Assembly: GCF_008329945.1 (NCBI RefSeq)
Contig: NZ_CP035807.1
Coordinates: 1,984,001 to 2,048,000 of the forward strand
DNA: 64,000 bases
Source of the DNA: Thiospirochaeta perfilievii
Lineage (GTDB): Bacteria > Spirochaetota > Spirochaetia > DSM-2461
Direction: 5' to 3'
The notes under the pieces were generated by a model that saw nothing but the letters and a program-made list of their open reading frames with translations, did no database searches and was not told where the DNA came from. Made by a program: the position numbers and the translations under genes. Of this stretch, positions 45,955 to 55,416 are shown piece after piece (within the stretch, counting starts at the first letter, position 1; each line of letters opens with the position of its first letter).

Positions 45955-47195
45955 AAAAAATATTAATAATAGATGAAGCAGAGGCTTTTAGAAAATTAGT
46001 CGAGAAACTATGTATTCAAAATGACCTGGAGCCCTATTTAGCAATAAATGGGTTAGATGGTAATAGTAAAATTTTAAGTATTATTCCAGACTTAATTATA
46101 ATGGATAAAGATCTAACCAGGATGGATAGTCTATCTGTTCTAGCTAGGAAAAAAAATAATCCTAATGCATCAAATATCCCTGTAATTATGGTCTCTAAGG
46201 ATACTCCAAATAAGAGTTTTTTAATGCAAACAATACCCTTAGGTGTTAAGAAGTTTATCAAGAAACCAATTGAGATGGAGTCTCTTTTAGTTGCTATCTC
46301 CGATGTTCTGCATATTAATACTGAAGTAGATCAAACACCCTGTGTTTTAGAAGTTAGGCTTAATGAGAATATACTTTTTGTAGAAGTAGCCATGGGTTTA
46401 AATAGAAATAGGTTAGAAGTTGTAAAATTTAGAATTGCCGAACTTATAAAGCTACATAGAGTAAAAAACCCTCTAGTTCTTTTAATGTTAACAGATATCC
46501 CCTTTGGTTTAGCAGATAGGCAGAAGTTAACAAGTTTAATACACTTTTGCATGGAGGGTGCAAACATTGATGATACTAAGATACGGATTCTTACACCTTC
46601 TAAGGAGATTAAAAAATACTTAAATACCCACTTAGAGTTATATGATATTCTTGTTGAGAACAATCTAGATCGAATAATGTTCGGTTTTGTTCGTAAAACT
46701 AAAGATGACTTACTTTTTTCCCAAAATAAGTCCCATGAAGATGAAGCGATTACAGTAAATTATAGGTCTGAAAATAAAGAGCAGGATAGTGACTCTGCTA
46801 CAGATAGTGATTTAGGCTTTACTATCGAAGACGAGAAGAAAAAAATAGCAATAGTAGATGATGATAAAGTTGTTCATGCTATAGTTAAGTCTGTTTTTAA
46901 GAAATTTGACTGGGAAATTTGCTGTTATTTAGATGGTGACGACTTTTTAAAAGAGAGTCATATAAATGAGTTTGACTTAATAATTTTAGACCTTCTAATG
47001 CCAGGAGTAGATGGGTTTAGAGTTCTTGATACAATTAGTAAGGACTTGTATAAAAAAACAATTGTTTTAACATCGTCGACACAGCGGAATGATGTTATGA
47101 AGGTGCTTTCATACGGTATAAGGAATTACTCTGTAAAACCTATAAATGGTGAGAGTATAAAGATTAAGGCCTTTGAAATATTAAAGAATCGGTAG
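45951..47195 (+). CDS. Response regulator with two receivers flanking a STAS-like domain
   Basis: A 414-residue protein. Receiver 1 (1-125) has the acidic pair in ILIIDEAEAF, phospho-Asp in LIIMDKDL and Lys in FIKKPIE. Receiver 2 (about 300-414) has IAIVDDDKV, LIILDLLMPGVDG and NYSVKPING; both look functional. The middle (about 128-250) has the strand-helix order of a STAS domain (PLVLLMLTDI, then KIRILTPSKEIKKYL); this is my inference. It starts with TTG inside the upstream stop. The hybrid kinase and Hpt genes follow, so it is a likely target of that relay. Confidence 0.82.
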   Translation: MKKILIIDEAEAFRKLVEKLCIQNDLEPYLAINGLDGNSKILSIIPDLIIMDKDLTRMDSLSVLARKKNNPNASNIPVIMVSKDTPNKSFLMQTIPLGVKKFIKKPIEMESLLVAISDVLHINTEVDQTPCVLEVRLNENILFVEVAMGLNRNRLEVVKFRIAELIKLHRVKNPLVLLMLTDIPFGLADRQKLTSLIHFCMEGANIDDTKIRILTPSKEIKKYLNTHLELYDILVENNLDRIMFGFVRKTKDDLLFSQNKSHEDEAITVNYRSENKEQDSDSATDSDLGFTIEDEKKKIAIVDDDKVVHAIVKSVFKKFDWEICCYLDGDDFLKESHINEFDLIILDLLMPGVDGFRVLDTISKDLYKKTIVLTSSTQRNDVMKVLSYGIRNYSVKPINGESIKIKAFEILKNR

Positions 47196-47203
47196 GTGTT
47201 ATT

Positions 47204-49336
47204 ATTCAGTTTAATTATGCTCTAGAGTTATTTAGAAACAGTTCAACAGCTCAGTTTGTAATAAATAACAATGGAAAGATCCTAAAGGCAAATAACTCAT
47301 TTAGAAACATGGTAAAAAAAGTTGACTTCCATGAGATAGAGAATAAAGAGTTTTTATCTTTTATAATTCCAGAGGATAAAGAGTTATTGATAGAAGCTTT
47401 AAACGAACTAATTCTAGGTACTAAATTAAAAAAAACACTAAATGTTAGATATTTAAGTGGAGAGTCTAGTTGTTGGTGGAAAATTTCTCTAGATAAGGTG
47501 GATGTTGGCAAGAGTTTTGTAATAGTAGGTGTCGCATTAGATATCGGTAGGGAAATGGAATCCCAGGGTACATTGTTAGAAGCTAAACAGGCTGCAGAGA
47601 AGTCAGAAGCTTCTAAGAGTATTTTTTTAGCCAATATGAGTCATGAAATAAGAACTCCTATTCATACCGTTACAGGTTTGGCTGAACTACTCCTTGATAC
47701 TAAACTGGATAGTGAGCAGAAAGAGTATGTTACCCAGATAGATTTTGCTGCTAAAGTTCTATTAACACTTATTAACGATATTCTAGACTTCTCCAAAATC
47801 GAAGCTGGTAAGTTGGTTTTTGAAAATATTGAGTATAATTTATACGATACAATAGTAAATTCTGTTGATCTTTCTGCCCTAGAAGCCCATAGAAAAGGTG
47901 TAGATGTTGCAATTTTAATAGATGATAATCTACCTCAGTTTATTTATGGTGATCAAGTAAGGTTAAGACAAGTTATTGTTAACCTTATGAGTAATGCTGT
48001 AAAGTTTACAAAAGAGGGTGAGATTATATTAGAAGTAAAAACAAAACCTATAGATAAAGAAAGGGTCCTTTTAAATATTTCTGTCACTGACTCAGGAATT
48101 GGAATTTCTTTGGATAAACAAAAAAGACTATTTAAGGCCTTTTCTCAGGCTGATGCATCGACAACTAGACAGTTTGGTGGTACTGGTCTAGGACTCTCTA
48201 TCTGTTCAAGTTTGGTACAGATGATGGGCGGAGTAATGGCTGTTAACAGTAAAGAGGGGGAGGGTGCTTCCTTCTATTTTGAAATTCCAGTAACAGTTGG
48301 TAAAAAAAATAAACTACAATATCCAGAGCCTCCTATTAAAGACTTAAAGGCCCTAGTTGTTGATGATAATCATAAGGTAAATAAGATATTCTCTGATATA
48401 TTACGGTCATGGGGTTATCGAGTTTTGGAAGTTTATACGGTGATGGATGCTCTAAGTGAGTTAATAAAAAAAGCCACAATGGGAGAACCCTACGACCTAT
48501 GTTTTATAGACCAAATTTTACCTGGTATGGATGGTTGGCAACTAGCTAGTGAAATACACTCAAACAGTCTAATTAGAACAACAAAAACACTTTTAATGTC
48601 TCTAAAGGGTAAGGGGATCGAAGAGTCAAAAATGAAACTTTTAGGCTGGTTTCAAGGCTATTTAACCAAACCTGTAAAGAAGGAAGAGTTATATAATACG
48701 ATAAAAGAGTTATACTCAAGAACATTGGAAAGTGAAGTAGATACATCCCTAGAGGATGATGATATTGAAGAGTTAGAAGTCCTAAGTGATGAAATTGTAG
48801 ATGATAACCTAGATGATGATGATGATGAGTATTTAGAACCATTAAAATTTTCAGATGATGTCTACGACGACTTAGAAGAGCTTATACCTATAGATGAAGA
48901 GTTATACTCTGATGACTTAGCGAATTTTAAAAGTATGGATCAATCTGGTAATCAGGAAGAGATTGATTATATTCCATCAAGCACTCCAACTATTTTAATT
49001 GTTGAGGATCACTTAGTTAACCAGAAACTCTTTCGTATTATTTTAGAAAAGTCTGGGTATAACGTAATAACTGCCTCGGATGGTCAAGAGGCTATAGATA
49101 TAGTTAAAGAAAACACTTTAGATTTAATTTTTATGGATTGTCAAATGCCAGTTAAAAATGGATATGACTCCTCAAAAGAGATAAGAGAGATGGGGTTTAC
49201 TATTCCAATTGTAGCTGTAACAGCAAGTGCAATAAAAGGTGAATATGATAAATGTATAGAGTCAGGAATGAGTGATGTTATGACTAAGCCATTTAAAAAA
49301 GATGATGTTATGAAGTCCATTAATAAATGGCTTTAG
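47204..49336 (+). CDS. Hybrid sensor histidine kinase (PAS, HisKA, HATPase, two receivers)
   Basis: About 710 residues. It has an N-terminal PAS domain, HisKA with the phospho-His in FLANMSHEIRTPIH, HATPase (N box RQVIVNLMSNAVKFT, GTGLGLSICSSL), receiver 1 (VVDDN, CFIDQILPGMDGW, YLTKP), an acidic linker of about 60 residues and receiver 2 (LIVEDH, LIFMDCQMPVKNG, MTKPF). PAS coding clearly extends upstream of the first ATG (47309): the in-frame stretch from 47204 reads QFNYALELFRNSSTAQFVIN. No ATG, GTG or TTG lies in that extension; ATT at 47201 or 47204 follows GGTAGGTG and is the best candidate start. It is cytoplasmic, with no membrane helix. Confidence 0.85.
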   Translation: MQFNYALELFRNSSTAQFVINNNGKILKANNSFRNMVKKVDFHEIENKEFLSFIIPEDKELLIEALNELILGTKLKKTLNVRYLSGESSCWWKISLDKVDVGKSFVIVGVALDIGREMESQGTLLEAKQAAEKSEASKSIFLANMSHEIRTPIHTVTGLAELLLDTKLDSEQKEYVTQIDFAAKVLLTLINDILDFSKIEAGKLVFENIEYNLYDTIVNSVDLSALEAHRKGVDVAILIDDNLPQFIYGDQVRLRQVIVNLMSNAVKFTKEGEIILEVKTKPIDKERVLLNISVTDSGIGISLDKQKRLFKAFSQADASTTRQFGGTGLGLSICSSLVQMMGGVMAVNSKEGEGASFYFEIPVTVGKKNKLQYPEPPIKDLKALVVDDNHKVNKIFSDILRSWGYRVLEVYTVMDALSELIKKATMGEPYDLCFIDQILPGMDGWQLASEIHSNSLIRTTKTLLMSLKGKGIEESKMKLLGWFQGYLTKPVKKEELYNTIKELYSRTLESEVDTSLEDDDIEELEVLSDEIVDDNLDDDDDEYLEPLKFSDDVYDDLEELIPIDEELYSDDLANFKSMDQSGNQEEIDYIPSSTPTILIVEDHLVNQKLFRIILEKSGYNVITASDGQEAIDIVKENTLDLIFMDCQMPVKNGYDSSKEIREMGFTIPIVAVTASAIKGEYDKCIESGMSDVMTKPFKKDDVMKSINKWL

Positions 49337-49348
49337 AAGGAGATATAG

Positions 49349-49687
49349 ATGTTATTGTTTGATTTTGAAAGTGCACTAGATAGATTTATGGGGGAGAAGG
49401 ATATTCTATTAGAAGTCTTAACTCCATATTTAGAAAACCTTAATAATCTTTTAGAAAAACTATCTAGTTTAAAACAACCCTTCGATTTTGATCAATTAAG
49501 ACAGATTGCCCATAGTATAAAGGGTAGCAGTCTGAATTTAGATATAGTTCCCCTAGGAAAGGCTGCTGAGGAGTTAGAAGATTTAGCTTATAATAGGATC
49601 GAGAAAGGAATTCAAGTAAAGATAGATAGGGTTAAGGATCTAGCAGCCCAAACAGAGTCTGAGCTGCAGAAATATATTACACTTTAA
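49349..49687 (+). CDS. Histidine phosphotransfer (Hpt) domain protein
   Basis: A 112-residue helical Hpt domain with the phospho-His in [14 protein letters not shown]. It lies 12 bases after the hybrid kinase gene with a good AAGGAG, and would move phosphate from the kinase's receiver to the two-receiver protein. Its end overlaps the convergent chemoreceptor gene by 11 bases. It is distinct in sequence from the Hpt protein at 10418-10765. Confidence 0.9.
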   Translation: MLLFDFESALDRFMGEKDILLEVLTPYLENLNNLLEKLSSLKQPFDFDQLRQIAHSIKGSSLNLDIVPLGKAAEELEDLAYNRIEKGIQVKIDRVKDLAAQTESELQKYITL

Positions 49688-51830
49688 ACTTATTTGTCTC
49701 GTCTTTTAGTTTGTTAGTATTGTTTGTAACTTCATCTGCAAGATTATTAATAACATTTACAGACTCAGAGATATCCCCTGTTCCATGGGCAATTTCAGCC
49801 ATGCCCTCTTTTACATGAATAGAGATGTCTGCAGCGTTCCTTGTAGACTCTGTAATTAAAGCGATTGTATTACTCATCTCCTGGGTACTGTCACTAACCT
49901 GGGCTGAAACTTGGCTTAATTTACTATTTGCACTAATAATTAAAGCTCCTCCTTGGGATAACTCCTGGGTTGATACATTTATCTCTTCTAGGGCTAAAAT
50001 TGTTGAGTTAGTACCCTCTCTAAGTTTTTGGAAGGTCTCTTCACTGGATTTAGAGATATTGTATGCAACATTAACCTTATTTAAAATATTTGAGATAGTC
50101 TCTTGAATTTCTCCAGAGTTGTCCTGAGCACTCTCCGCTAACTTTCTAATTTCATCTGCAACTACAGCAAAACCCTTTCCTGCATCCCCTGCATGGGCAG
50201 CCTCAATTGCTGCGTTCATAGATAATAGGTTTGTTTGAGTCGCAATATTACTAATAACTTCAGACATCTCTGAAACCTTACCTGCAAGCTCTACGACCTC
50301 TTCATTTGCTGTTGTTCCATCGGATATCTGTTTTCCACTCTCATTTATTATGTGGGTTAATTGCTCTGCTTCTTTTTTCTTTTCATTAACAATTTTTGCA
50401 ACAGAGTCTAATTGGGCTACCATCTCCTCAATTGAAGAACTTGTTTCATCTACAGCATTATTTTGAATCTCTGTACTATCAAAAAGACTATTTACTGTGG
50501 CATCAATCTCATCCATCGCAGAAGAAACAGATTGAAACTGGGTATTTAAGTCTTCCATCTGCTTATTTATAGAATCAACATTAGAACTTATCTCTACAGA
50601 AGCAGATGCAGTCTCTTGAGTTATTCCAGCAACTTCTAGTTGTCTACCTTCTATATTACTAGTGACTTGTATAATATTTTTAATAATATCTCTTATCTTA
50701 TCTGTAAAAGAGTTAAAGTTTGTTGCTAACTCACCAAGTTCATCCCTGTTTTTTGTATCTATTCTAACAGTTAGATCTCCCTCTCCATGGGATATATCAT
50801 AGAATCTAGTAGAAAGGTCTTTGATAGGTTTAAAAATTAAGAATCTTGACGATATATAACCAAAAAGTAGAACAAAAATAAATATAATAGCTGATAACAT
50901 AAAAACAATAAAAGTCGGCCTTAGTTCTGCATTGATTAGCTCTTGTTTGTTAAAAGATGCTGCTATTAACCAAGGAGTACCCTTTATTTTATATAGTGCT
51001 ACAACCCTATGGGATTCAAATCTACCTGGTTCTCCTGTATCATTAACCTTTTTAAAAAGAGTTATAAAATCCTTCTGTTGTTCCTCGTTATATCCTAAAG
51101 CTGCAAAAAGGTCCCTCATAAAAATGTTATCCTCAAATGTCGCTGTTTTGCTATAAAGTATCTGCTCATTTGAACCATTAAATAGGGTTATCGATAACTC
51201 TTGGTGTTCGTTTTGAAGTCGCTTCATCTCATCGGTTATATCTGTTATAGACATATCCATAGCTATAGTACCATTAAATTTTGAACCTTCAAAAATAGGG
51301 TGTCCCATTGTAATTGTAAGTGTATTTTCAGCTTCTGAATCTGCAGTAAGATATGGAGAGGTAATAAATGTATCTTTTTTATTTTTTGTCTCCTTATACC
51401 AGCCTCTTGTTCTAGCATCATAATCATCTGGAATATTTGCCCAATCCTGGGAAATTATAATAGGGGAAGATTCTGTAGCAAAATAGAGGAGTGATACACC
51501 TTTAATATCTGTAACTAAAGATTGTAGATCATTCTTGGCTAGATGGTATTCAGGTATTTTTTCAAGTTCCCCTTCAATATGTTTTTGTGGCATAATGTTA
51601 GAGAGGTTTTTAATACTATTTAACCTACTTCCTGCCTTTAGAACCGCTTTTTTGTTGTTTAAGACCGCAACAATGTCACTTGAGGCAGCGTGTAAAACAG
51701 CATTTTGGGTTTCTGCAATATCTTTTATCTTATACCTAGATATTTGTATAAAAGTAATTACCATTATTAATGCATAAACTATTACTGGTAGCATTAAATT
51801 CATTATTAATGATTTTGTCCTTAACTTCAT
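49677..51830 (-). CDS. Methyl-accepting chemotaxis protein with dCache sensor
   Basis: A 717-residue transmembrane chemoreceptor. TM1 is at about 8-30 ([19 protein letters not shown]). A periplasmic dCache domain (about 35-300) has the family's [11 protein letters not shown] and [10 protein letters not shown] motifs. TM2 is at about 305-330, HAMP at about 330-385 ([19 protein letters not shown]), and a long cytoplasmic coiled coil has hairpin tip [19 protein letters not shown]. dCache domains bind small molecules such as amino acids or organic acids. It has a good AAGGA ribosome-binding site and is monocistronic. Confidence 0.95.
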   Translation of the reverse strand: MKLRTKSLIMNLMLPVIVYALIMVITFIQISRYKIKDIAETQNAVLHAASSDIVAVLNNKKAVLKAGSRLNSIKNLSNIMPQKHIEGELEKIPEYHLAKNDLQSLVTDIKGVSLLYFATESSPIIISQDWANIPDDYDARTRGWYKETKNKKDTFITSPYLTADSEAENTLTITMGHPIFEGSKFNGTIAMDMSITDITDEMKRLQNEHQELSITLFNGSNEQILYSKTATFEDNIFMRDLFAALGYNEEQQKDFITLFKKVNDTGEPGRFESHRVVALYKIKGTPWLIAASFNKQELINAELRPTFIVFMLSAIIFIFVLLFGYISSRFLIFKPIKDLSTRFYDISHGEGDLTVRIDTKNRDELGELATNFNSFTDKIRDIIKNIIQVTSNIEGRQLEVAGITQETASASVEISSNVDSINKQMEDLNTQFQSVSSAMDEIDATVNSLFDSTEIQNNAVDETSSSIEEMVAQLDSVAKIVNEKKKEAEQLTHIINESGKQISDGTTANEEVVELAGKVSEMSEVISNIATQTNLLSMNAAIEAAHAGDAGKGFAVVADEIRKLAESAQDNSGEIQETISNILNKVNVAYNISKSSEETFQKLREGTNSTILALEEINVSTQELSQGGALIISANSKLSQVSAQVSDSTQEMSNTIALITESTRNAADISIHVKEGMAEIAHGTGDISESVNVINNLADEVTNNTNKLKDETNKFKV

Positions 51831-51884
51831 GTTAAATTCCTTAATTTAATAGATATATTAATTGTAATATATTTATAGTTCAAA

Positions 51885-51890
51885 TAAAAT
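51885..51890 (+). promoter_or_regulatory. TAAAAT -10-like box six bases before the start codon
   Basis: TAAAAT-N6-ATG before xthA, without a Shine-Dalgarno sequence. Weaker than the TATAAT examples because the region is very A-rich. Confidence 0.35.
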
Positions 51891-51896
51891 AAAAAT

Positions 51897-52655
51897 ATGA
51901 AAAAGATAATTAGTTGGAATGTTAACGGAATAAGAGCTGCAGAGACTAAGGGACTATATAAGTGGATGAAAGAAGAGAACCCTGATATTTTATGTCTGCA
52001 AGAGACTAAGGCCTATCCAGATGTTTTAACAAAGAAATTTATTGAGCCTAAGGGGTATTATAGTTATTTCGCCAGTGCAGAGAAAAAAGGGTACAGCGGA
52101 GTTGTTACATATTGCAAGGAAAAACCCTTAAGTGTAAATTATATGGGAATTGATGAATTTGACTCCGAGGGAAGGTATATAGAGCTTGAGTTTCCACAGT
52201 TTACTATTATTAATACATATTTTCCTAACAGCCAAAGCGAGGGAAAAAGATTAGACTATAAGTTAAGATTTAATAGTGCTATAATGGGTAAGATGAATAG
52301 CTTAAGGGATAATGGTAAAAAAGTTATCTTGTGTGGAGACTTAAATGTTGCTCATAAAGAGATTGATTTAGCAAACCCTAAAACTAATACTAAAAACCCT
52401 GGTTTTTTACCTGAAGAGAGGGAGTGGATGGATAGTTTTATTAATGCAGGTTATATTGATGTTTTTAGATTCTTTGATCCAACTCCAGGGAACTATACTT
52501 GGTGGTCCTATAGAACTAAAGCTAGGGAGAAAAATATTGGGTGGCGTATCGATTACTTTATAATTACTGATAATTTGTTAGATGAAATCGATAATTGTGA
52601 AATTTTAAATGAAGTAATGGGTAGTGACCATTGCCCCATAAGGTTAGATTTATAA
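51897..52655 (+). CDS. xthA: Exodeoxyribonuclease III / AP endonuclease
   Basis: A 252-residue enzyme of the exonuclease III class that cuts DNA at abasic sites. Metal- and catalytic-site motifs are complete: SWNVNGIRAA, LCLQETKA, Y in YSGVVTYCK, GDLNVAH, WWSYR and the terminal GSDHCPIRLDL. Length is standard. The following phosphoesterase gene begins one base after its stop, so they form an operon. Confidence 0.96.
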   Translation: MKKIISWNVNGIRAAETKGLYKWMKEENPDILCLQETKAYPDVLTKKFIEPKGYYSYFASAEKKGYSGVVTYCKEKPLSVNYMGIDEFDSEGRYIELEFPQFTIINTYFPNSQSEGKRLDYKLRFNSAIMGKMNSLRDNGKKVILCGDLNVAHKEIDLANPKTNTKNPGFLPEEREWMDSFINAGYIDVFRFFDPTPGNYTWWSYRTKAREKNIGWRIDYFIITDNLLDEIDNCEILNEVMGSDHCPIRLDL

Positions 52656-52656
52656 C

Positions 52657-53346
52657 ATGACAAAGTTAGCATTTATTTCAGACATACATTCAAACCTACC
52701 GGCTTTAAGGGCTACAATAAAAGATATTAGAAGTCGAGGTATTAATAGAATTTACTGTTTAGGGGATATTATTGGTTATCACACCTATACAAATGAAGTT
52801 ATAGACCTATTAAAGGATGAAAATGTAATATCTATTAAGGGTAATCATGATGAAGCAATAACAATGGAGAACTTTGATCGTAGTAGGGATGAAGATTTTG
52901 TACTTTATTGGAATTTTGATCGATTAACACAGGAGAACCTTACATATTTAAAACACTTACCTGACTATATAGAGTTTTCTGTTGAAGAAGTTTCAATCTG
53001 CTTAGTCCATGGAAGCCCTAGCTCTATAAGTGAATATATCAGAGAGAACAGTGCCGAAGCTTCTATTTATATATCTGAAATGAAATCTGATATACTATTA
53101 TGTGCCCATACACATCTTCCTTATATTACAAAAAAAGATGGGAAACATCTTTTAAATAGTGGAAGTGTTGGAAAACCAAAATTTGGTAAACCAGAGTCTT
53201 CTTATATAGAGCTAAGTATAGATGGTAAGGTTATTGAACCTGAAATCATCACTGTTCCATATCCAGTTTCAGAAATTGTAGAGGATTTAAAGAGACACAA
53301 CTTCCCAAAGAGTCTTATTAAAGCTCTAGAAACAGGTAATCCTTAA
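52657..53346 (+). CDS. YfcE/MJ0936-like metallophosphoesterase
   Basis: A 229-residue calcineurin-like phosphoesterase. The metal-binding motifs are present in order: ISDIHSNLPAL, CLGDIIGYH, IKGNHDEAI, CLVHGSP and CAHTHLPYI. Relatives hydrolyse phosphodiesters; the physiological substrate is unknown. It is translated right after xthA. The end lies one base from the stop of the convergent alcohol dehydrogenase gene. Confidence 0.9.
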   Translation: MTKLAFISDIHSNLPALRATIKDIRSRGINRIYCLGDIIGYHTYTNEVIDLLKDENVISIKGNHDEAITMENFDRSRDEDFVLYWNFDRLTQENLTYLKHLPDYIEFSVEEVSICLVHGSPSSISEYIRENSAEASIYISEMKSDILLCAHTHLPYITKKDGKHLLNSGSVGKPKFGKPESSYIELSIDGKVIEPEIITVPYPVSEIVEDLKRHNFPKSLIKALETGNP

Positions 53347-53347
53347 A

Positions 53348-54493
53348 CTATTTAGCTAGTAATAATATTTCCATAATAACCTCTTTTGTGTAGGTTTTAT
53401 CAATTCCCCACATTTGAGCTTGTTTATATGCTTTCTCGGAAATAGATTTAAAGCTGCTCTCTTCTATGTTATACTCAGAGAACCTAATAGGCGAACCTAA
53501 TGAGTGGAACCAATTTTCTACAGCTTCTATCCCTTCATCTAAACTCTCTTTATTAAAAATCTCTTTAAATAGACGAAGGAACTGTGGTCTGTTATTATCC
53601 TTATACCATCTCATCCATGCGGGAATAACTATGGATAATCCAGCCCCGTGGGGTATGTTAAAGATACTTCCAACACCGTGTTCTAACATGTGGTTTGGAA
53701 ATTGTGCTCCATCTAATCCTAGGTTGGTTGTTCCATTTAAAGCCATTGTTGCTGCCCACATAAATTCGGCCCTAGCATTGTAGTCCTGGGGATTTATTAA
53801 AATTAGCTCAGTCTTATCTTTTACTGTTTTAATTACACTCTCTTTTAAGAGGTTTATAAATGATGGTGACTTAGTAGATGTCAGATACCCCTCTATAGTA
53901 TGAGCAAAGATATCTATGGCGCTATAAGCTGTGTAGTTTGGAGGGACTGTAAATGTAAGTTCTGGGTTCAATATGGAAACTTTTGGTTTTGTTAGTTCAG
54001 ATTTAAGGCTAAGTTTTTCCTTTGTTTCACTATTTGTTAAAACAAATCCCCCGTTCATTTCACTTGCTGTTGCCGCTAGGGTAACTATATTATATATAGG
54101 TAGTGCCTTTTTTATTTGGGAACCATTATAAAAATCCCATATTTTTTGTTTATGAGCAATTCCTACTGCAATAGCTTTAGCTGAGTCCATTACAGATCCT
54201 CCTCCAACAGCTAAGACTGCTTGAACAGCACTCTTTCTTCCTAGTTCTGAGGCCCTATCAACATCTATAACTAATGGGTTTGGCCTGATTCCTGAGTACT
54301 CAACCACTTCAATTTTGTACTCATCTAATATACTTATAATACGACTATATAGACCTGTACTTTTTATTGATGATGTACCGTAGACAAATAGAATTCTTGT
54401 TATGTTGTCCTGGGTTAGTATCGACCCTATCTCTTCTTCCCTCTTTTTCCCAAACCTGATTTGTGTTGGAAGATTTAAATCAAAATTAGTCAT
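53348..54493 (-). CDS. Iron-containing (type III) alcohol dehydrogenase, butanol dehydrogenase-like
   Basis: A 381-residue NAD(P)-dependent dehydrogenase. GGGSVMDSAKAIA is the cofactor-binding motif. The metal site is seen in IDIFAHTIEGYL, FPNHMLEHGVG and NIPHGAGLSIV (one Asp and three His). The sequence is of the YqhD/BdhA group, which reduces aldehydes to alcohols in fermentation or detoxification. Its first eight bases overlap the lipoprotein gene upstream. Confidence 0.93.
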   Translation of the reverse strand: MTNFDLNLPTQIRFGKKREEEIGSILTQDNITRILFVYGTSSIKSTGLYSRIISILDEYKIEVVEYSGIRPNPLVIDVDRASELGRKSAVQAVLAVGGGSVMDSAKAIAVGIAHKQKIWDFYNGSQIKKALPIYNIVTLAATASEMNGGFVLTNSETKEKLSLKSELTKPKVSILNPELTFTVPPNYTAYSAIDIFAHTIEGYLTSTKSPSFINLLKESVIKTVKDKTELILINPQDYNARAEFMWAATMALNGTTNLGLDGAQFPNHMLEHGVGSIFNIPHGAGLSIVIPAWMRWYKDNNRPQFLRLFKEIFNKESLDEGIEAVENWFHSLGSPIRFSEYNIEESSFKSISEKAYKQAQMWGIDKTYTKEVIMEILLLAK

Positions 54494-55343
54494 CTATCTC
54501 TCCTTCTGACTTTTTTACTTTTATTAATAAAACTTTTCTTTCTTTATCTTCATAGCTATAGGATTCTACCTTCCCATTAAATTCTATTTTATCCTTTATA
54601 TTATAACTATATTTATTAGGCCTTTTATCCCCTCTGGTTATCTCTGTTTCAAGTTCAATTTTGATATTTTTTAAAGTAGTGTTGATTATATTTGTCTCTG
54701 TCCAACTATATTTACCAACACCTTCTAGGTCTGAAATAGTATCATATCCTGTATAAAAGAGATCATTTTTGGTATAATATTGATTCTCGACATATCCACT
54801 AAAACTATAATATTTGTTACTAACTGTATTGAATTTAAGAAATCTTTTATCATTAGTATTGTAAAAATCTGTATCTTCAAAATTTAACAACATAGGTCTA
54901 GACCATTTTTGGTCTACAGGAATAATAATGGATTCTTGTTGAAATAGATCTAACCTATTTTTAAACTCACTATTACTCTCTATTCTAAGACTTATTTTTA
55001 CTTCACCATTTCTAAACTCAGAGAAAATGACTTTTATTGGAGATTTTTTATCAAAGTAGGTATAAGTCCATGTTGGAAACCTCTCTGTACTAAAATTATA
55101 TCTAAATTTATTTTCTATGTTTAACTCTCTTAATATAATAGATCTCTCTTCAATCTCTCCGGTTTTTTCTAGATACCAAAGCTTAAAAACACGGTTTTTT
55201 AAGATATTAACCCCATAAAAGAGCTCTCTATTATGACTGTCTATAGCCACATAGTCTCCTGTATATTTGGTAGAGATATCCTTAGATCCTCCACAACTTA
55301 ATAGGTGTATAATTAAAATAAAATAGATTAGAAGTTTATTCAT
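54486..55343 (-). CDS. Lipoprotein of unknown function
   Basis: A 285-residue protein with a lipobox (HLLSCGGS; Cys about residue 17). The mature part is beta-rich, with many Tyr/Phe and charged residues (FRYNFSTERFPTWTYTYF), and no family is recognised. It is co-transcribed with the alcohol dehydrogenase gene, whose start it overlaps, though a functional link is not obvious. A TAATTT six bases before the ATG is a weak -10 candidate. It is divergent from the permease pair. Confidence 0.62.
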   Translation of the reverse strand: MNKLLIYFILIIHLLSCGGSKDISTKYTGDYVAIDSHNRELFYGVNILKNRVFKLWYLEKTGEIEERSIILRELNIENKFRYNFSTERFPTWTYTYFDKKSPIKVIFSEFRNGEVKISLRIESNSEFKNRLDLFQQESIIIPVDQKWSRPMLLNFEDTDFYNTNDKRFLKFNTVSNKYYSFSGYVENQYYTKNDLFYTGYDTISDLEGVGKYSWTETNIINTTLKNIKIELETEITRGDKRPNKYSYNIKDKIEFNGKVESYSYEDKERKVLLIKVKKSEGEIDD

Positions 55344-55416
55344 ATTTAAAAATTAGCACACAATTGATATAAATAAAATCCCTTGAAATTAAAGCTTTTA
55401 TAAGAGTTAATAAAAT

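Noticed and set aside
48750-48915. GAT/GAA-rich stretch as a tandem repeat
   Set aside because: It encodes the acidic Asp/Glu linker between the two receivers of the hybrid kinase and is explained by protein composition.
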